Shown one piece after another: positions 1 through 9,845 of a stretch of DNA of 64,000 nt. The notes below the pieces were generated by a model. It did no database searches, was not told the origin of the DNA, and saw only the letters and a list, made by a program, of their open reading frames with translations. Numbering within the stretch: position 1 is the first letter of the stretch; the number at the start of each line of letters is the position of its first letter. Origin of the DNA: Leisingera thetidis (lineage in GTDB: Bacteria; Pseudomonadota; Alphaproteobacteria; Rhodobacterales; Rhodobacteraceae); contig NZ_CP109787.1 in assembly GCF_025857195.1 (NCBI RefSeq), forward strand, positions 499,501 to 563,500, written 5' to 3'. The position numbers and the translations under genes are program-made.

Positions 1-165
1 GGCCTGTCCGAACGCCGCGCCAATGCGGTGGCGCAGGTGGCCCGCTCGGTTGGCGCACGGATCAGCGATGTGCGCGCCTACGGCGAGCGCGATCCGCGGG
101 TGCCCAACACCAGCGCTGCCAACATGGCGCAGAACCGCCGTGTCGAAATCTATTGCCTGCGCTGA
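1..165 (+). CDS. OmpA-family C-terminal domain protein (3' fragment)
   Basis: Only the last 54 codons lie in the window, open from base 1 to the TGA at 163-165. The fragment starts LSERRANAVA and ends with NMAQNRRVEIYCLR. The LSxRRA..V motif, the YGExxP-like stretch and the terminal NRRVEI are hallmarks of the OmpA/MotB peptidoglycan-binding domain. The protein is therefore probably an envelope protein anchoring the outer membrane to peptidoglycan, but its N-terminal architecture is unknown because it lies outside the window. A small lipoprotein gene follows 13 bases later on the same strand, so the two are probably co-transcribed. Confidence 0.85.
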   Translation, partial: GLSERRANAVAQVARSVGARISDVRAYGERDPRVPNTSAANMAQNRRVEIYCLR

Positions 166-178
166 AGGAAGAGGGATG

Positions 179-484
179 ATGAAAACAGTAAGTACAGCCG
201 TTCTCCTTGCCGCTGCTGCAGGGATCTCTGCCTGCACTCCGGCAGTCAACAAGACATCGGACGGGCATATCGCGGATGGCAAATCCCAGCATTTGTCCAA
301 CCTTGAGGCCGGGATCTGGGTCGATCCGCAGGGCTGCGAGCATTGGATCATCGACGATGGCCTGGAAGGCTACGCTGACCTGCGCCGCACACCGGATGGA
401 ATGCCGGTCTGCAACAGCGACCTGCCGCGCAACGTCGCGACCGGCCCGTTCAAGAAAGGCTCGACTTTCTCGGACCCGATCTGA
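179..484 (+). CDS. small predicted lipoprotein
   Basis: A 101-residue protein starting MKTVSTAVLLAAAAG with a lipobox ISAC around residue 19. It should be a lipoprotein exported by Sec and acylated on that cysteine. The mature part has two further cysteines (in DPQGCEHW and MPVCNSD), which may form a disulfide. I recognise no catalytic domain. Two adjacent ATG codons (176 and 179) are possible; 179 is chosen because it sits about 7 bases from the AGGAAG Shine-Dalgarno, but 176 is almost as good. It follows the OmpA-domain gene by 13 bases, and a strong terminator lies just downstream, so these two probably end an envelope operon. Confidence 0.7.
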   Translation: MKTVSTAVLLAAAAGISACTPAVNKTSDGHIADGKSQHLSNLEAGIWVDPQGCEHWIIDDGLEGYADLRRTPDGMPVCNSDLPRNVATGPFKKGSTFSDPI

Positions 485-508
485 GCCGGGCATCGGCCCG
501 CTCGCACC

Positions 509-535
509 AGCCGCCCTCCGGGGCGGCTGTTTTGT
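509..535 (+). terminator. rho-independent terminator after the OmpA/lipoprotein pair
   Basis: Perfect 8-bp arms AGCCGCCC (509-516) and GGGCGGCT (521-528) around a TCCG tetraloop, followed by TGTTTTGTTT. This is a textbook intrinsic terminator, 25 bases after the lipoprotein stop codon. Confidence 0.85.
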
Positions 536-625
536 TTCAATAAAGTGATTTTGCGCAGCGTCTGCTTGCGCAAACGGAGCCGCGGCGGCAAACTGAAGGG
601 GCAACGCCAGATTGAGGAGATCAGC

Positions 626-1636
626 TTGGCCATCAGTGCCCTGAATGACCCGCAAGACCAGACCGCAACCCACGAAGTGCTTCTGGAATTTCCCGACAAC
701 CGCTTGCTGATCGACCTGTGCGGCGAATACGACCGCAACCTGGCTGACATCGAACAGAAACTGGGCGTGCAGATCGTCCGCCGCGGCAACCAGCTGTCGG
801 TGATGGGCGAGGATTCGGCACGCGAACAGGCGGCCGGGGTGCTGGCCGCCCTCTACGACCGGCTGGAGACCGGCCGCAGCGTCGAAAGCGGCGATATCGA
901 CCGCGAACTGCGGATGGGGCCGGAAACGGACGAGGCCGAACCCGACGGCCAGCTGCAGATGTTCCGCGGCGGCCGGGTCGAGATCAAGACCCGCAAGAAG
1001 CTGGTCGAACCGCGCACCGAGGCGCAGAAGGCCTATGTCCACTCGCTGTTCGAGAACGAACTGGCCTTCGGCATCGGCCCGGCGGGCACCGGCAAGACCT
1101 ATCTGGCGGTGGCGGTGGGCGTCTCCATGTTCATCACCGGCCATGTCGACAAGATCATCCTGTCGCGCCCCGCGGTCGAGGCGGGCGAAAAGCTCGGCTA
1201 TCTGCCCGGCGACATGAAGGACAAGGTCGACCCCTACATGCAGCCCTTGTATGACGCGCTGAACGATTTCCTGCCGGGCAAGCAGCTGGCCAAGCTGATC
1301 GAGGACAAGCGCATCGAGATCGCGCCGCTGGCCTTCATGCGCGGCCGCACGCTGTCCAATGCCTTCGTGGTGCTGGACGAGGCGCAGAACGCCACCACCA
1401 TGCAGATGAAGATGTTCCTGACCCGCCTCGGCGAGGGCTCGCGCATGGTGATCACCGGCGACCGCACCCAGATCGACCTGCCGCGCGGGGTGCATTCGGG
1501 CCTGGCCGACGCCGAGCGGTTGCTGAAATCGATCCCCAAGATCAGCTTCAACTACTTCACCGCCCGCGATGTGGTGCGCCACCCCCTTGTGGCGGCGATC
1601 ATCGAGGCCTATGACGCGGACGCCCAGCCGGCCTGA
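626..1636 (+). CDS. phoH: PhoH family ATPase
   Basis: PhoH-like P-loop ATPase of about 336 residues, a cytoplasmic protein linked to RNA metabolism that in alphaproteobacteria sits directly upstream of ybeY, as here. The N-terminal part (to about residue 110) resembles the KH-like region of PhoH proteins. The ATPase domain carries Walker A GPAGTGKTYLAVA and Walker B FVVLDEAQNAT, followed by the sensor segment TGDRTQIDLPRG. A TTG start at 626 is chosen because GAGGAG lies 6 bases upstream and the protein then begins LAISALNDPQ; an ATG at 545 would add 27 residues with no ribosome-binding site. The next gene begins about 80 bases downstream, consistent with a phoH-ybeY-corC-lnt operon. Confidence 0.92.
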   Translation: MAISALNDPQDQTATHEVLLEFPDNRLLIDLCGEYDRNLADIEQKLGVQIVRRGNQLSVMGEDSAREQAAGVLAALYDRLETGRSVESGDIDRELRMGPETDEAEPDGQLQMFRGGRVEIKTRKKLVEPRTEAQKAYVHSLFENELAFGIGPAGTGKTYLAVAVGVSMFITGHVDKIILSRPAVEAGEKLGYLPGDMKDKVDPYMQPLYDALNDFLPGKQLAKLIEDKRIEIAPLAFMRGRTLSNAFVVLDEAQNATTMQMKMFLTRLGEGSRMVITGDRTQIDLPRGVHSGLADAERLLKSIPKISFNYFTARDVVRHPLVAAIIEAYDADAQPA

Positions 1637-1716
1637 AGCGCCCGCCGCTTCAGGCTTCATCTTTCTGAAAACACTCCGGGGGTGCGGGGGGCGGCCCCCG
1701 CATGTGCAACCGTTCC

Positions 1717-2229
1717 ATGACGCTCGACATCACCATCGAAGACAGCCGCTGGCAGGAGGCCGGCCTTGCGCCGCTGGCCGAACAGGCCGCCGCCGCGGTG
1801 CTGGCCCGGTTTGCGCTGGACCCGGAGGACTGCGAAATCTCGCTGCTGGCCTGCGGTGATGCGCGGATTGCGCAGCTCAATGCCGACTTCCGCGAAAAGG
1901 CCGGGCCGACCAATGTGCTCAGCTGGCCCGCCGCAGAACTGGCCGCGGCGGAGGACGGCGGCGATCCGCTGCCGCCCGAGGCCGATTTCACCGGCGAAAT
2001 TCCGCTGGGCGACATCGCGATTTCCTATGACACCTGCGCCCGCGAGGCGGCAGAAGCGGGCAAACCGCTGGCGGATCACACCCGTCATCTGATTGTTCAC
2101 GGAATCTTGCATCTTTTCGGCTATGATCACATCCGTGACCGCGATGCCGCATTGATGGAAAGACTTGAGGCCGAACTACTTGGCAAAATGGGTGTCGCGA
2201 ACCCATATATGAGTGAGGACGCCCCGTGA
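1717..2229 (+). CDS. ybeY: endoribonuclease YbeY (16S rRNA 3'-end maturation)
   Basis: Zinc-dependent single-strand endoribonuclease used in 16S rRNA 3' maturation and ribosome quality control, about 170 residues. The diagnostic motif HLIVHGILHLFGYDH supplies the three metal-ligand histidines near the C-terminus, and the preceding LNADFREKAGPTNVLSWP is the usual conserved core. The start is uncertain: ATG 1717 gives MTLDITIEDSRW, which fits the family, while ATG 1702 would add five residues; neither has a strong Shine-Dalgarno. It lies between phoH and corC, the standard arrangement. Confidence 0.93.
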   Translation: MTLDITIEDSRWQEAGLAPLAEQAAAAVLARFALDPEDCEISLLACGDARIAQLNADFREKAGPTNVLSWPAAELAAAEDGGDPLPPEADFTGEIPLGDIAISYDTCAREAAEAGKPLADHTRHLIVHGILHLFGYDHIRDRDAALMERLEAELLGKMGVANPYMSEDAP

Positions 2230-2251
2230 CCGGGGTTTTTGGAATGGATAG

Positions 2252-3151
2252 ATGGGCGACATAGAAGGCAGTTCTAACGCGGCGCAGGGCGCGCTGCAGA
2301 ACATCAATGGCACGGCAGCAGAAGCGCCGGCCGCGGAGAAAACCGGGTTCTGGGCGCGGCTGTTCGGCGCATTCAGCCCCGAGGTGCCCGCCGGAGAAGA
2401 GCCCGGCAGCGAACAGCCTGCGCCGGGGGCCGGGCCGCACGGCATGATCAACCTGCGCCGGATGCGGGTCGAAGATGTCGCCATCCCCTCTGCCGAAGTG
2501 GCTGCCGTTCCGGTGACCGTCGCCAAGGACGACCTGGTCAGCATCTTCCGCGAAAGCGGTTTTACCCGGATTCCCGTTTACGAGGGCACGCTGGATACGC
2601 CGCTCGGCTTTATCCACCTCAAGGATTTCTCGCTCACCCATGGCTTCAACGGCGGCACCACCGACTTCGACCTCTCCCGGATGCTGCGCCCGCTGCTGTT
2701 TGTGCCGCCGTCAATGCCGATCGGCGTGCTGCTGACCAAGATGCAGGCCGAACGCCGCCACATGGCGCTGGTGATCGACGAATACGGCGGCGTCGACGGG
2801 CTGGTGACCATCGAGGATCTGATCGAACAGGTTGTCGGTGAAATCGAGGATGAGCACGACGCCGACGAGAACCAGACCTGGTACGAGGAAAAGCCGGGCA
2901 GCTACATTGCCCTGGCCCGCACGCCGTTGCCTGAGTTCGAGTCGGAGATCGGCCAGTCGCTCACCAGCCATGACGCGGTGGACGAGGAAGAGATCGACAC
3001 GCTGGGCGGCCTGGTGTTCATGCTGTCGGGCCGGGTGCCCGCCCGCGGCGAGGTGATCGAGCACCCCGAAGGCGCCGAATTCGAAGTCATCGACGCCGAT
3101 CCGCGCCGGATCAAGCGGCTGCGGGTGCGGCTGCCGGACGCCGCCGCATGA
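2252..3151 (+). CDS. corC: CBS-domain hemolysin-like protein (CorC/TlyC family)
   Basis: A cytoplasmic CBS-domain protein of 299 residues without the DUF21 membrane region, so it is the short CorC/YbeX type. Two CBS repeats occupy roughly residues 70-195 (LRRMRVEDVAIPSAEV, then MALVIDEYGGVDGLVTIEDLIEQVVGE split over the second), followed by a C-terminal CorC_HlyC domain that ends LKRLRVRLPD. CorC is associated with magnesium/cobalt efflux and ribosome-linked functions. It starts 22 bases after ybeY and its stop overlaps the lnt start (ATGA at 3148-3151), so translation is probably coupled. Confidence 0.9.
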   Translation: MGDIEGSSNAAQGALQNINGTAAEAPAAEKTGFWARLFGAFSPEVPAGEEPGSEQPAPGAGPHGMINLRRMRVEDVAIPSAEVAAVPVTVAKDDLVSIFRESGFTRIPVYEGTLDTPLGFIHLKDFSLTHGFNGGTTDFDLSRMLRPLLFVPPSMPIGVLLTKMQAERRHMALVIDEYGGVDGLVTIEDLIEQVVGEIEDEHDADENQTWYEEKPGSYIALARTPLPEFESEIGQSLTSHDAVDEEEIDTLGGLVFMLSGRVPARGEVIEHPEGAEFEVIDADPRRIKRLRVRLPDAAA

Positions 3152-4647
3152 TCTCACTGGGGCTGCGCCGGAGCGCCCGCCAGCTCAGGCTGGCGCCGGC
3201 GGCGCTGGCCTTTGGCAGCGGCGCGCTTTTGTCGCTGGCGCTTGCCCCCTGGCATCTCCTCCTCGGGCTGCCGGCGGCGCTGGCGGCCGCGGGCTGGGTG
3301 GCTGTGCAGGCCGCCTCTGCCCGCTCTGCCGCGCTGGCGGGCTGGCTGTTCGGGCTGGGGTATTTCGCTTTCGGCCTGTCGTGGATCATCGAACCTTTTC
3401 AAATTGACCCGGAGCGCCACGCCTGGATGGCGCCGTTTGCGCTGCTGTTCCTGGCCGCGGGCCTGGCCCTGTTCTGGGCGGCGGCCTTTGGCCTCAGCGC
3501 CCGGATCAGCCGCGGCGCCTGGCGGATTCCGGTGCTGGTGGCCGCATGGTCCCTGGCGGAATTCGCCCGTGCCTATCTGCTGACCGGCTTCCCCTGGGCC
3601 GCCTTCGGCCAGTTCTGGATCGATACGCCCGCGGCAAACCTGCTGCCCTGGGCCGGGCCGCAGGGTCTGGCGCTGCTGACGCTTGCCGCCTTTCTGCCGC
3701 TGGCGCTGCTGCGGCAGCGCCCGCTTGCCGCCGCCGCGCCGCTCGCCCTGGCCGCTGCGGCGGTCCTTGCCATTCCCGCCCCGCAGCAGGCCGCGCAAAC
3801 GGGCAAGACGGTGCGAATCGTTCAGCCCAACGCGCCGCAGGATCTGAAATGGCACCCGGAGCACCGCTGGGAATTTGTCCGCCGCTCCGTTGCGTTTTCC
3901 GCTGAGGCGCCGCGCCCGGACCTGATCGTCTGGCCGGAAACCGCGGTGCCGCAGCTGCTGAACTATGCAGATGACACGCTGCGGGTCATCTCGGACAGCG
4001 CCGGCGGCGTGCCGGTCCTGCTGGGCATCCAGCGCGAGGAGGCGGGCGCCTACTACAATTCCGCGGTGCTGCTGGACGGTGATGGCATGGCCGCTGCCAC
4101 CTATGACAAGGCGCATCTGGTGCCGTTCGGGGAGTATGTGCCGTTCGGCGATGTCCTGGCCCGCTTTGGCGTCTCCGGGTTCGCCTCCCAGGCCGGCGCC
4201 GGCTATGCCGCCGGACCCGGCGCCCAGGTGATGGGCCTGCCGATCGGCAGCGCCCTGCCGCTGATCTGCTATGAGGCTGTTTTTCCTCAGGATGTGAACG
4301 CTGCAGACCGCCGGCCGGAAATGCTGGTGCAGATCACCAACGACGCCTGGTTCGGCACCCGCTCCGGCCCTTACCAGCACCTGGTGCAGGCCCGGATGCG
4401 GGCGCTGGAGCAGGGGCTGCCGATGATCCGCGCCGCCAATACCGGGGTGTCCGCCATGATCGCGCCGGACGGGGGCATGCTGGACAGCCTGCCGCTGGGG
4501 CAGGCGGGGTACATCGATGCGGGCCTGCCTGCGCCGCTGCCGCCGACGCTGTACAGCCGCACCGGCGACTGGCCGGTGTTTCTGCTGTGTCTTTTCGGTG
4601 TATTTGCCGCATTCTTCCGCCGCCGCGCTCTTGCGCCGCAGTCATAG
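3148..4647 (+). CDS. lnt: apolipoprotein N-acyltransferase
   Basis: Inner-membrane enzyme that adds the third acyl chain to lipoproteins; 499 residues. The N-terminal half is a run of hydrophobic Leu/Ala-rich segments (about six membrane spans), and the C-terminal half is a nitrilase-type CN-hydrolase domain. The Glu-Lys-Cys triad is visible: Glu in LIVWPETAVP, Lys in TYDKAHLVPFGEYVPFG and Cys in PLICYEAVFP. A last transmembrane helix (FLLCLFGVFAAFF) precedes a basic tail. It overlaps corC by four bases and is the last gene before the metK riboswitch. Confidence 0.95.
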   Translation: MISLGLRRSARQLRLAPAALAFGSGALLSLALAPWHLLLGLPAALAAAGWVAVQAASARSAALAGWLFGLGYFAFGLSWIIEPFQIDPERHAWMAPFALLFLAAGLALFWAAAFGLSARISRGAWRIPVLVAAWSLAEFARAYLLTGFPWAAFGQFWIDTPAANLLPWAGPQGLALLTLAAFLPLALLRQRPLAAAAPLALAAAAVLAIPAPQQAAQTGKTVRIVQPNAPQDLKWHPEHRWEFVRRSVAFSAEAPRPDLIVWPETAVPQLLNYADDTLRVISDSAGGVPVLLGIQREEAGAYYNSAVLLDGDGMAAATYDKAHLVPFGEYVPFGDVLARFGVSGFASQAGAGYAAGPGAQVMGLPIGSALPLICYEAVFPQDVNAADRRPEMLVQITNDAWFGTRSGPYQHLVQARMRALEQGLPMIRAANTGVSAMIAPDGGMLDSLPLGQAGYIDAGLPAPLPPTLYSRTGDWPVFLLCLFGVFAAFFRRRALAPQS

Positions 4648-4712
4648 CTGCTTAACTCTTTCCGAATATAGATTGACCCGCGCGGCCTTGCCGCGTACTG
4701 CGGCGTGATACC

Positions 4713-4758
4713 TGCCACAACGGCTTCCTGGCGTGGCGGGCTTAACCCCAATGGAGCA
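4713..4758 (+). promoter_or_regulatory. SAM/SAH riboswitch upstream of metK
   Basis: The stretch contains GCCACAACGGCTTCCTGGCG, followed by TGGC pairing back to the initial GCCA, a linker, and AATGGAGCA. This matches the SAM/SAH riboswitch consensus (an H-type pseudoknot found upstream of metK in Rhodobacterales). The GGAG at 4753-4756 is the Shine-Dalgarno of metK and forms part of the 3' pseudoknot strand, so ligand binding should occlude translation initiation. Base identity of the core to the known class is seen directly; ligand regulation here is inferred. Confidence 0.85.
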
Positions 4759-4765
4759 CATTTTC

Positions 4766-5947
<1,182 letters not shown>

Positions 5948-5969
5948 AGCCAACGGGCAACAACAGGGG

Positions 5970-5995
5970 AGCGGGCCGCAGGGTCCGCTCTTTTC
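5970..5995 (+). terminator. rho-independent terminator after metK
   Basis: An 8-bp stem AGCGGGCC (5970-5977) / GGTCCGCT (5982-5989), with one G-T pair and a four-base loop, followed by CTTTTCC. It lies 22 bases after the metK stop. Confidence 0.75.
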
Positions 5996-6210
5996 CGTTT
6001 CCGGGGGCGCTCCCGCCCGGATCGGCGCATTCGCGGACTGCGCCTCTCCCGTTGGGCCCGGCGCCGCGCTGCGGCGCGGCGCTCAGCAGGGCTGAGCGGC
6101 TGTGTCGCGCGCGAAATTTTGGGGCAGAAGGGCTGACCCGTTGGGACTGGAGCCGGGCGCCGTGCTGCGCCATAGTGAGCCGGTGGATCCAATCAGCTGC
6201 CGGGAGTGCC

Positions 6211-6876
6211 ATGCTGCGAGTGACGACTGCTTTTCTCTGCCTGGCGCTGCCGCTGGCGGCGGCCGCCAAAGACGGGCTGCCGCAGAAATTCAGCCTGCAG
6301 GGCCAACGGCTTGTCTATGACACCGAAACGGATGCCGAGGGCGGGCCCGCCGAGATCACCGATGAGGACATCAAGCGGCTGCAGGACATCCTGGCGAAGA
6401 ACCCGGAGATATCCGAACTGCAGCTCAACAGCATTGGCGGCAGTGTCTATGCCGGCGAGGAAATTGCCGGGCTGGTGCTGGAGCACGGGCTCGACACCCT
6501 GATTGACGGCGAATGCATCAGCGCCTGCGTGGATGTCTTTCTGGCGGGCAGCCGGCGGCGGATGACGCTTGGCTCCCGCATCGGTTTCCATCAGCGCAAC
6601 TGGCCGGCAGCGGCAGTGCACAAATATTACCGCAGCGAGCGCAAGGAGCGGCGCTGGGCGACGCCGTTTGAGTTCGGCTCGTGGATCTACGAGGACACCC
6701 AGCGGGAAATCTACGATCATCTGAGCTACATGGTGGCCCGCGGCGTTGATCCCGGCTTCGCCATCGAGACCTTGCGCACCGATCCGGGCGGGGAGTGGTA
6801 TCCCAGCCGGCTGCGGCTGATCGCGGCCGGAGTTCTGCGCGAGGTGCGGCCGGGGCGGCGGCCTGCCCCGGGTTGA
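6211..6876 (+). CDS. secreted ClpP/crotonase-fold protein (COG3904-like)
   Basis: A 221-residue protein with an N-terminal signal peptide (MLRVTTAFLCLALPLAAAAK). The mature part resembles periplasmic ClpP-like proteins: LNSIGGSVYAGEEIA is the strand-helix typical of the fold, GECISACVDVFLAGS places a serine where the ClpP nucleophile sits, and RIGFHQ supplies a possible histidine. A proteolytic role is plausible but not shown, and the substrate is unknown. ATG 6211 is preferred because GGGAG lies 5 bases upstream and the signal peptide then starts correctly. It lies between metK and trmB with about 220 bases of GC-rich non-coding sequence on its 5' side beyond the metK terminator. Confidence 0.7.
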   Translation: MLRVTTAFLCLALPLAAAAKDGLPQKFSLQGQRLVYDTETDAEGGPAEITDEDIKRLQDILAKNPEISELQLNSIGGSVYAGEEIAGLVLEHGLDTLIDGECISACVDVFLAGSRRRMTLGSRIGFHQRNWPAAAVHKYYRSERKERRWATPFEFGSWIYEDTQREIYDHLSYMVARGVDPGFAIETLRTDPGGEWYPSRLRLIAAGVLREVRPGRRPAPG

Positions 6877-6945
6877 CCCGGCGGCGCGCTTGCGGCAGAG
6901 GAGCGGCCAGCCTAGAAAATTGCCCGAAATGAGGAGGCCTGACGC

Positions 6946-7722
6946 ATGTCCGGCGACCAGAACCCCCGCGGCGGCCGATCCGCGGATGCCCAGCCCGCCG
7001 CCACCAATGCGGCCGAGAAACACGCCAGCGGCGCGCCCTGGCGCAATTTCTATGGCCGCTTCAAGGGCAAGACGCTGAAGGACAGCCAGAAACGCTATCT
7101 GGACGAGGATCTGGCTAAGCTCAGCCCCGGCGCCGTCGGCTGGGAGGAAAACCCGGACCGCGCGCCGCTGGATCTGCAAGCGCTGTTCGGCGGCCGGGAT
7201 GTCTGGCTCGAGGTCGGCTTCGGCGGCGGCGAGCATCTGGTGCATCAGGCGGTCAGCAACCCGGAGGCCGGGATCATCGGCGCCGAACCCTTTATCAACG
7301 GGGTGGCGATGCTGCTGGGCAAGATCCGCACGGCGGCGGCGGACAATATCGCGATCCATCCCGGCGATGCCCGCGACCTGATGGATGTGCTGCCCGCGGC
7401 CTCGATCGCGCGCGCCTTCCTGCTGTACCCGGATCCCTGGCCGAAAACGCGCCATCACCGCCGCCGCTTCGTGACGCAAGAGCATCTGGAGCCGCTGGCC
7501 CGCTGCCTGAAGCCGGGCGCGATCTTCCGGGTGGCGACGGATATTCCCGACTATGTGCGCCAGACCCTCGAAGAGGTGCCGAAGGCCGGATTCGAATGGC
7601 TGGCCGAAGGCCCCGGCGATTGGCGCCAGCCCTGGGCGGACTGGATTTCCACCCGTTATGAGCAGAAAGCCCTGCGTGAAGGCCGCACCCCGGATTACCT
7701 GACGTTCCGCCGCCTGGGCTGA
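6946..7722 (+). CDS. trmB: tRNA (guanine-N7-)-methyltransferase
   Basis: SAM-dependent enzyme forming m7G46 in the tRNA variable loop; 258 residues. The Rossmann methyltransferase core shows WLEVGFGGGEHLVHQA (SAM motif I) and IIGAEPFINGVAML; the family signature is YPDPWPKTRHHRRRF. About 70 N-terminal residues precede the core, with a polar, low-complexity first 25 residues that may be an extension or an over-long start. It lies downstream of metK, so a SAM-making gene and a SAM-using gene are close but separated by a terminator and another gene. Confidence 0.93.
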   Translation: MSGDQNPRGGRSADAQPAATNAAEKHASGAPWRNFYGRFKGKTLKDSQKRYLDEDLAKLSPGAVGWEENPDRAPLDLQALFGGRDVWLEVGFGGGEHLVHQAVSNPEAGIIGAEPFINGVAMLLGKIRTAAADNIAIHPGDARDLMDVLPAASIARAFLLYPDPWPKTRHHRRRFVTQEHLEPLARCLKPGAIFRVATDIPDYVRQTLEEVPKAGFEWLAEGPGDWRQPWADWISTRYEQKALREGRTPDYLTFRRLG

Positions 7723-7799
7723 CCACTGAGGCCGGATCCGGGGCAGGGCGCTCCCGCGCGTCCGGCGTGCTTTGGAAAAGCACCCCGTCCCCTTGGGCC

Positions 7800-7830
7800 G
7801 GGCAGGCCGCGCCGAAGGCGCGGCCTGCCC
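7800..7830. terminator. 14-bp perfect inverted repeat between trmB and aroA
   Basis: Arms GGGCAGGCCGCGCC (7800-7813) and GGCGCGGCCTGCCC (7817-7830) around GAA. There is no T-tract, so it is either a factor-assisted terminator or a small palindromic element. The rest of the 7723-7994 interval is GC-rich and shows no convincing gene. Confidence 0.5.
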
Positions 7831-7994
7831 CCCGGCGACCCGCGCAGCGGGGCGCAAAACCTCCTGCACCGGACCGGGCGGCGCAGCTTTGACTGGATGA
7901 TCGCGCGCTTTGGCGGAAATCCCGGCGCTTCAGCGTGGACGCGCGCGCCGTCATGCGCTAACAGCCTTCTTCGAGCAAGCAGAGAGGAAGCCTC

Positions 7995-9347
7995 ATGTCC
8001 GGACACGGCACGCCCATCCCGATGACCTCGCACCGCTCTGGCCCGCTGACCGGCGTGGCCGAGGTGCCCGGCGACAAGTCGATTTCGCACCGGTCGCTGA
8101 TCCTGGGCGCGCTGTCGGTCGGAGAGACGAAAATCTCCGGCCTTCTGGAAGGCGAGGACGTGCTGGACACCGCCAAGGCGATGCAGGCCTTTGGCGCCGA
8201 AGTGGTGAACCACGGCGGCGGCAGCTGGTCAGTCTTCGGCGTCGGTGTCGGCGGCTTTGCCGAGCCGGACAATGTGATCGACTGCGGCAATTCCGGCACC
8301 GGGGTGCGGCTGATCATGGGGGTGATGGCGACCTCTCCGATCACTGCGACCTTTACCGGCGATGCCTCGCTGAACAAGCGCCCGATGGCGCGCGTCACCG
8401 ATCCGCTGGCGCTGTTCGGCACCCAATCCGTGGGCCGCTCCGGCGGCCGCCTGCCGATGACCATTGTCGGCGCGGCGGACCCGGTTCCGGTGCGCTATGA
8501 GGTGCCGGTGCCGTCGGCGCAGGTGAAATCCGCGGTGCTGTTCGCGGGCCTCAACGCGCCCGGCAAGACCGTGGTGATCGAGCAAGAGGCCACGCGCGAC
8601 CATACCGAGCGGATGCTGGCCGGTTTCGGCGCCGAGATCACCACCGAGGACACCGAAGAGGGCCGGGTCATCACCCTGACCGGCCGCCCGGAGCTGAAGC
8701 CGCAGGTGATCGCGGTGCCGCGCGATCCGTCCTCGGCCGCCTTCCCGGTCTGCGCTGCGCTGATCACCCCCGGATCCGACGTGCTGGTGCCGAACATCGG
8801 CCTGAATCCGACCCGGGCGGGGCTGTATTACACCCTGCAGGACATGGGCGCGGATCTGACGTTTGAGAACATGCGCGAGGAGGGCGGCGAGCCGGTTGCC
8901 GATCTGCGCGCCAGATATTCCCCGGACATGAAGGGCATCGAAGTGCCGCCGGAGCGCGCCGCCTCGATGATCGACGAATACCCGGTGCTGTCGGTGGTTG
9001 CCTCCTTTGCGGAAGGCAAGACCCTGATGGCGGGCGTCAAGGAGCTGCGCGTGAAGGAAAGCGACCGGATCGACGCAATGGCCAAGGGGCTGCGCGCCAA
9101 CGGCGTCACGGTCGAGGAAGGCGAGGACTGGTGGGAGGTCGCTGGCCTCGGCATCGATGGCGTGCCGGGCGGCGGCACCTGCGAGAGCTTTCTGGACCAC
9201 CGCATCGCCATGTCCTTCATGGTGATGGGCATGGGCGCGCAGAACGCTGTTTCAGTCGATGACGGCAGCCCGATCGCCACTTCCTTCCCGATCTTCGAGA
9301 GCCTGATGGGCAGCCTGGGCGCCAAGCTGGAGCGCACCGCCGGGTAA
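7995..9347 (+). CDS. aroA: 3-phosphoshikimate 1-carboxyvinyltransferase (EPSP synthase)
   Basis: Shikimate-pathway enzyme joining shikimate-3-phosphate and phosphoenolpyruvate; 450 residues. Signatures visible are [20 protein letters not shown] near the N-terminus, [24 protein letters not shown] and the C-terminal [14 protein letters not shown]. The N-terminal length and motifs fit the class II AroA of alphaproteobacteria; in the 'NSGTG' loop the residue after SGT is G, so inhibitor-sensitivity class cannot be judged reliably by eye. A good GAGGAAG ribosome-binding site precedes the ATG. cmk lies downstream, the common aroA-cmk order, but here separated by about 500 bases of decayed sequence. 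Confidence 0.96.
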   Translation: MSGHGTPIPMTSHRSGPLTGVAEVPGDKSISHRSLILGALSVGETKISGLLEGEDVLDTAKAMQAFGAEVVNHGGGSWSVFGVGVGGFAEPDNVIDCGNSGTGVRLIMGVMATSPITATFTGDASLNKRPMARVTDPLALFGTQSVGRSGGRLPMTIVGAADPVPVRYEVPVPSAQVKSAVLFAGLNAPGKTVVIEQEATRDHTERMLAGFGAEITTEDTEEGRVITLTGRPELKPQVIAVPRDPSSAAFPVCAALITPGSDVLVPNIGLNPTRAGLYYTLQDMGADLTFENMREEGGEPVADLRARYSPDMKGIEVPPERAASMIDEYPVLSVVASFAEGKTLMAGVKELRVKESDRIDAMAKGLRANGVTVEEGEDWWEVAGLGIDGVPGGGTCESFLDHRIAMSFMVMGMGAQNAVSVDDGSPIATSFPIFESLMGSLGAKLERTAG

Positions 9348-9389
9348 CGCCCCCAATTTGCCATGGCGCGCCGGGCGGGCCATGGCCTC

Positions 9390-9700
9390 TTCCGGCAACT
9401 GGCTGCTGCTGCACCAGCCAGTCGATTTCCCTTGCCAGCGTCACCAGGGCGCGGTGGCGATAGGCTGGCCGTCCCGCCCGCGCAGCGCAGTCCCGCGAAA
9501 TCGGGCCGGGCCGCCGCCGTCTTCCAGTGCCGCGATCAAGGCCGGTGCGGTTTCTGCCCCTCTCGCTGCGCACGATGAAATCAATGTCCGGACCCTCCCG
9601 CAGCACCTCCTGCCAGTGATAGCTGGGATCGGCGCCGCCACGGAGGATCAGCAGCGCTGGCTGCGCAGCCTTCAGGCGCCGGGCCGGTGCCGCCGCGGCT
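9390..9700 (-). pseudogene. remnant of a B12-binding-domain radical SAM protein
   Basis: On the minus strand, one frame reads [18 protein letters not shown] and then [11 protein letters not shown], and a neighbouring frame continues GAETAPALIAALEDGG and RFRGTALRGRDGQPIATAP. Joined across one indel in a G-rich run (near 9560), this resembles the linker between the cobalamin-binding and radical SAM domains of BchE/HpnR-like proteins (GG.hPtyhw.EvL...diDfiVrGEGe). The segment is broken by the frameshift and a stop and has no start or radical SAM CxxxCxxC motif, so it is a fragment. It fills the 9348-9845 gap between aroA and cmk. The exact family is uncertain. Confidence 0.45.
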
Positions 9701-9845
9701 GGGTGGGCGGAACTGGATCCGGCACGGCCGGTCAGCACCGCTTGCGGAGCCTTGGCCAGGGCGGCCTGCGCCGGCTGCAACCGGCTTTCCGAACGCAGCC
9801 GGGTGCTGTAGACATCCCCGGAAGAAATATGAGACCGGAGCGCAC

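Noticed and set aside
62..1660. Long open frame antisense to phoH (over 500 codons)
   Set aside because: It is a mirror of codon bias in GC-rich DNA; the opposite strand holds a clear PhoH protein with Walker motifs.
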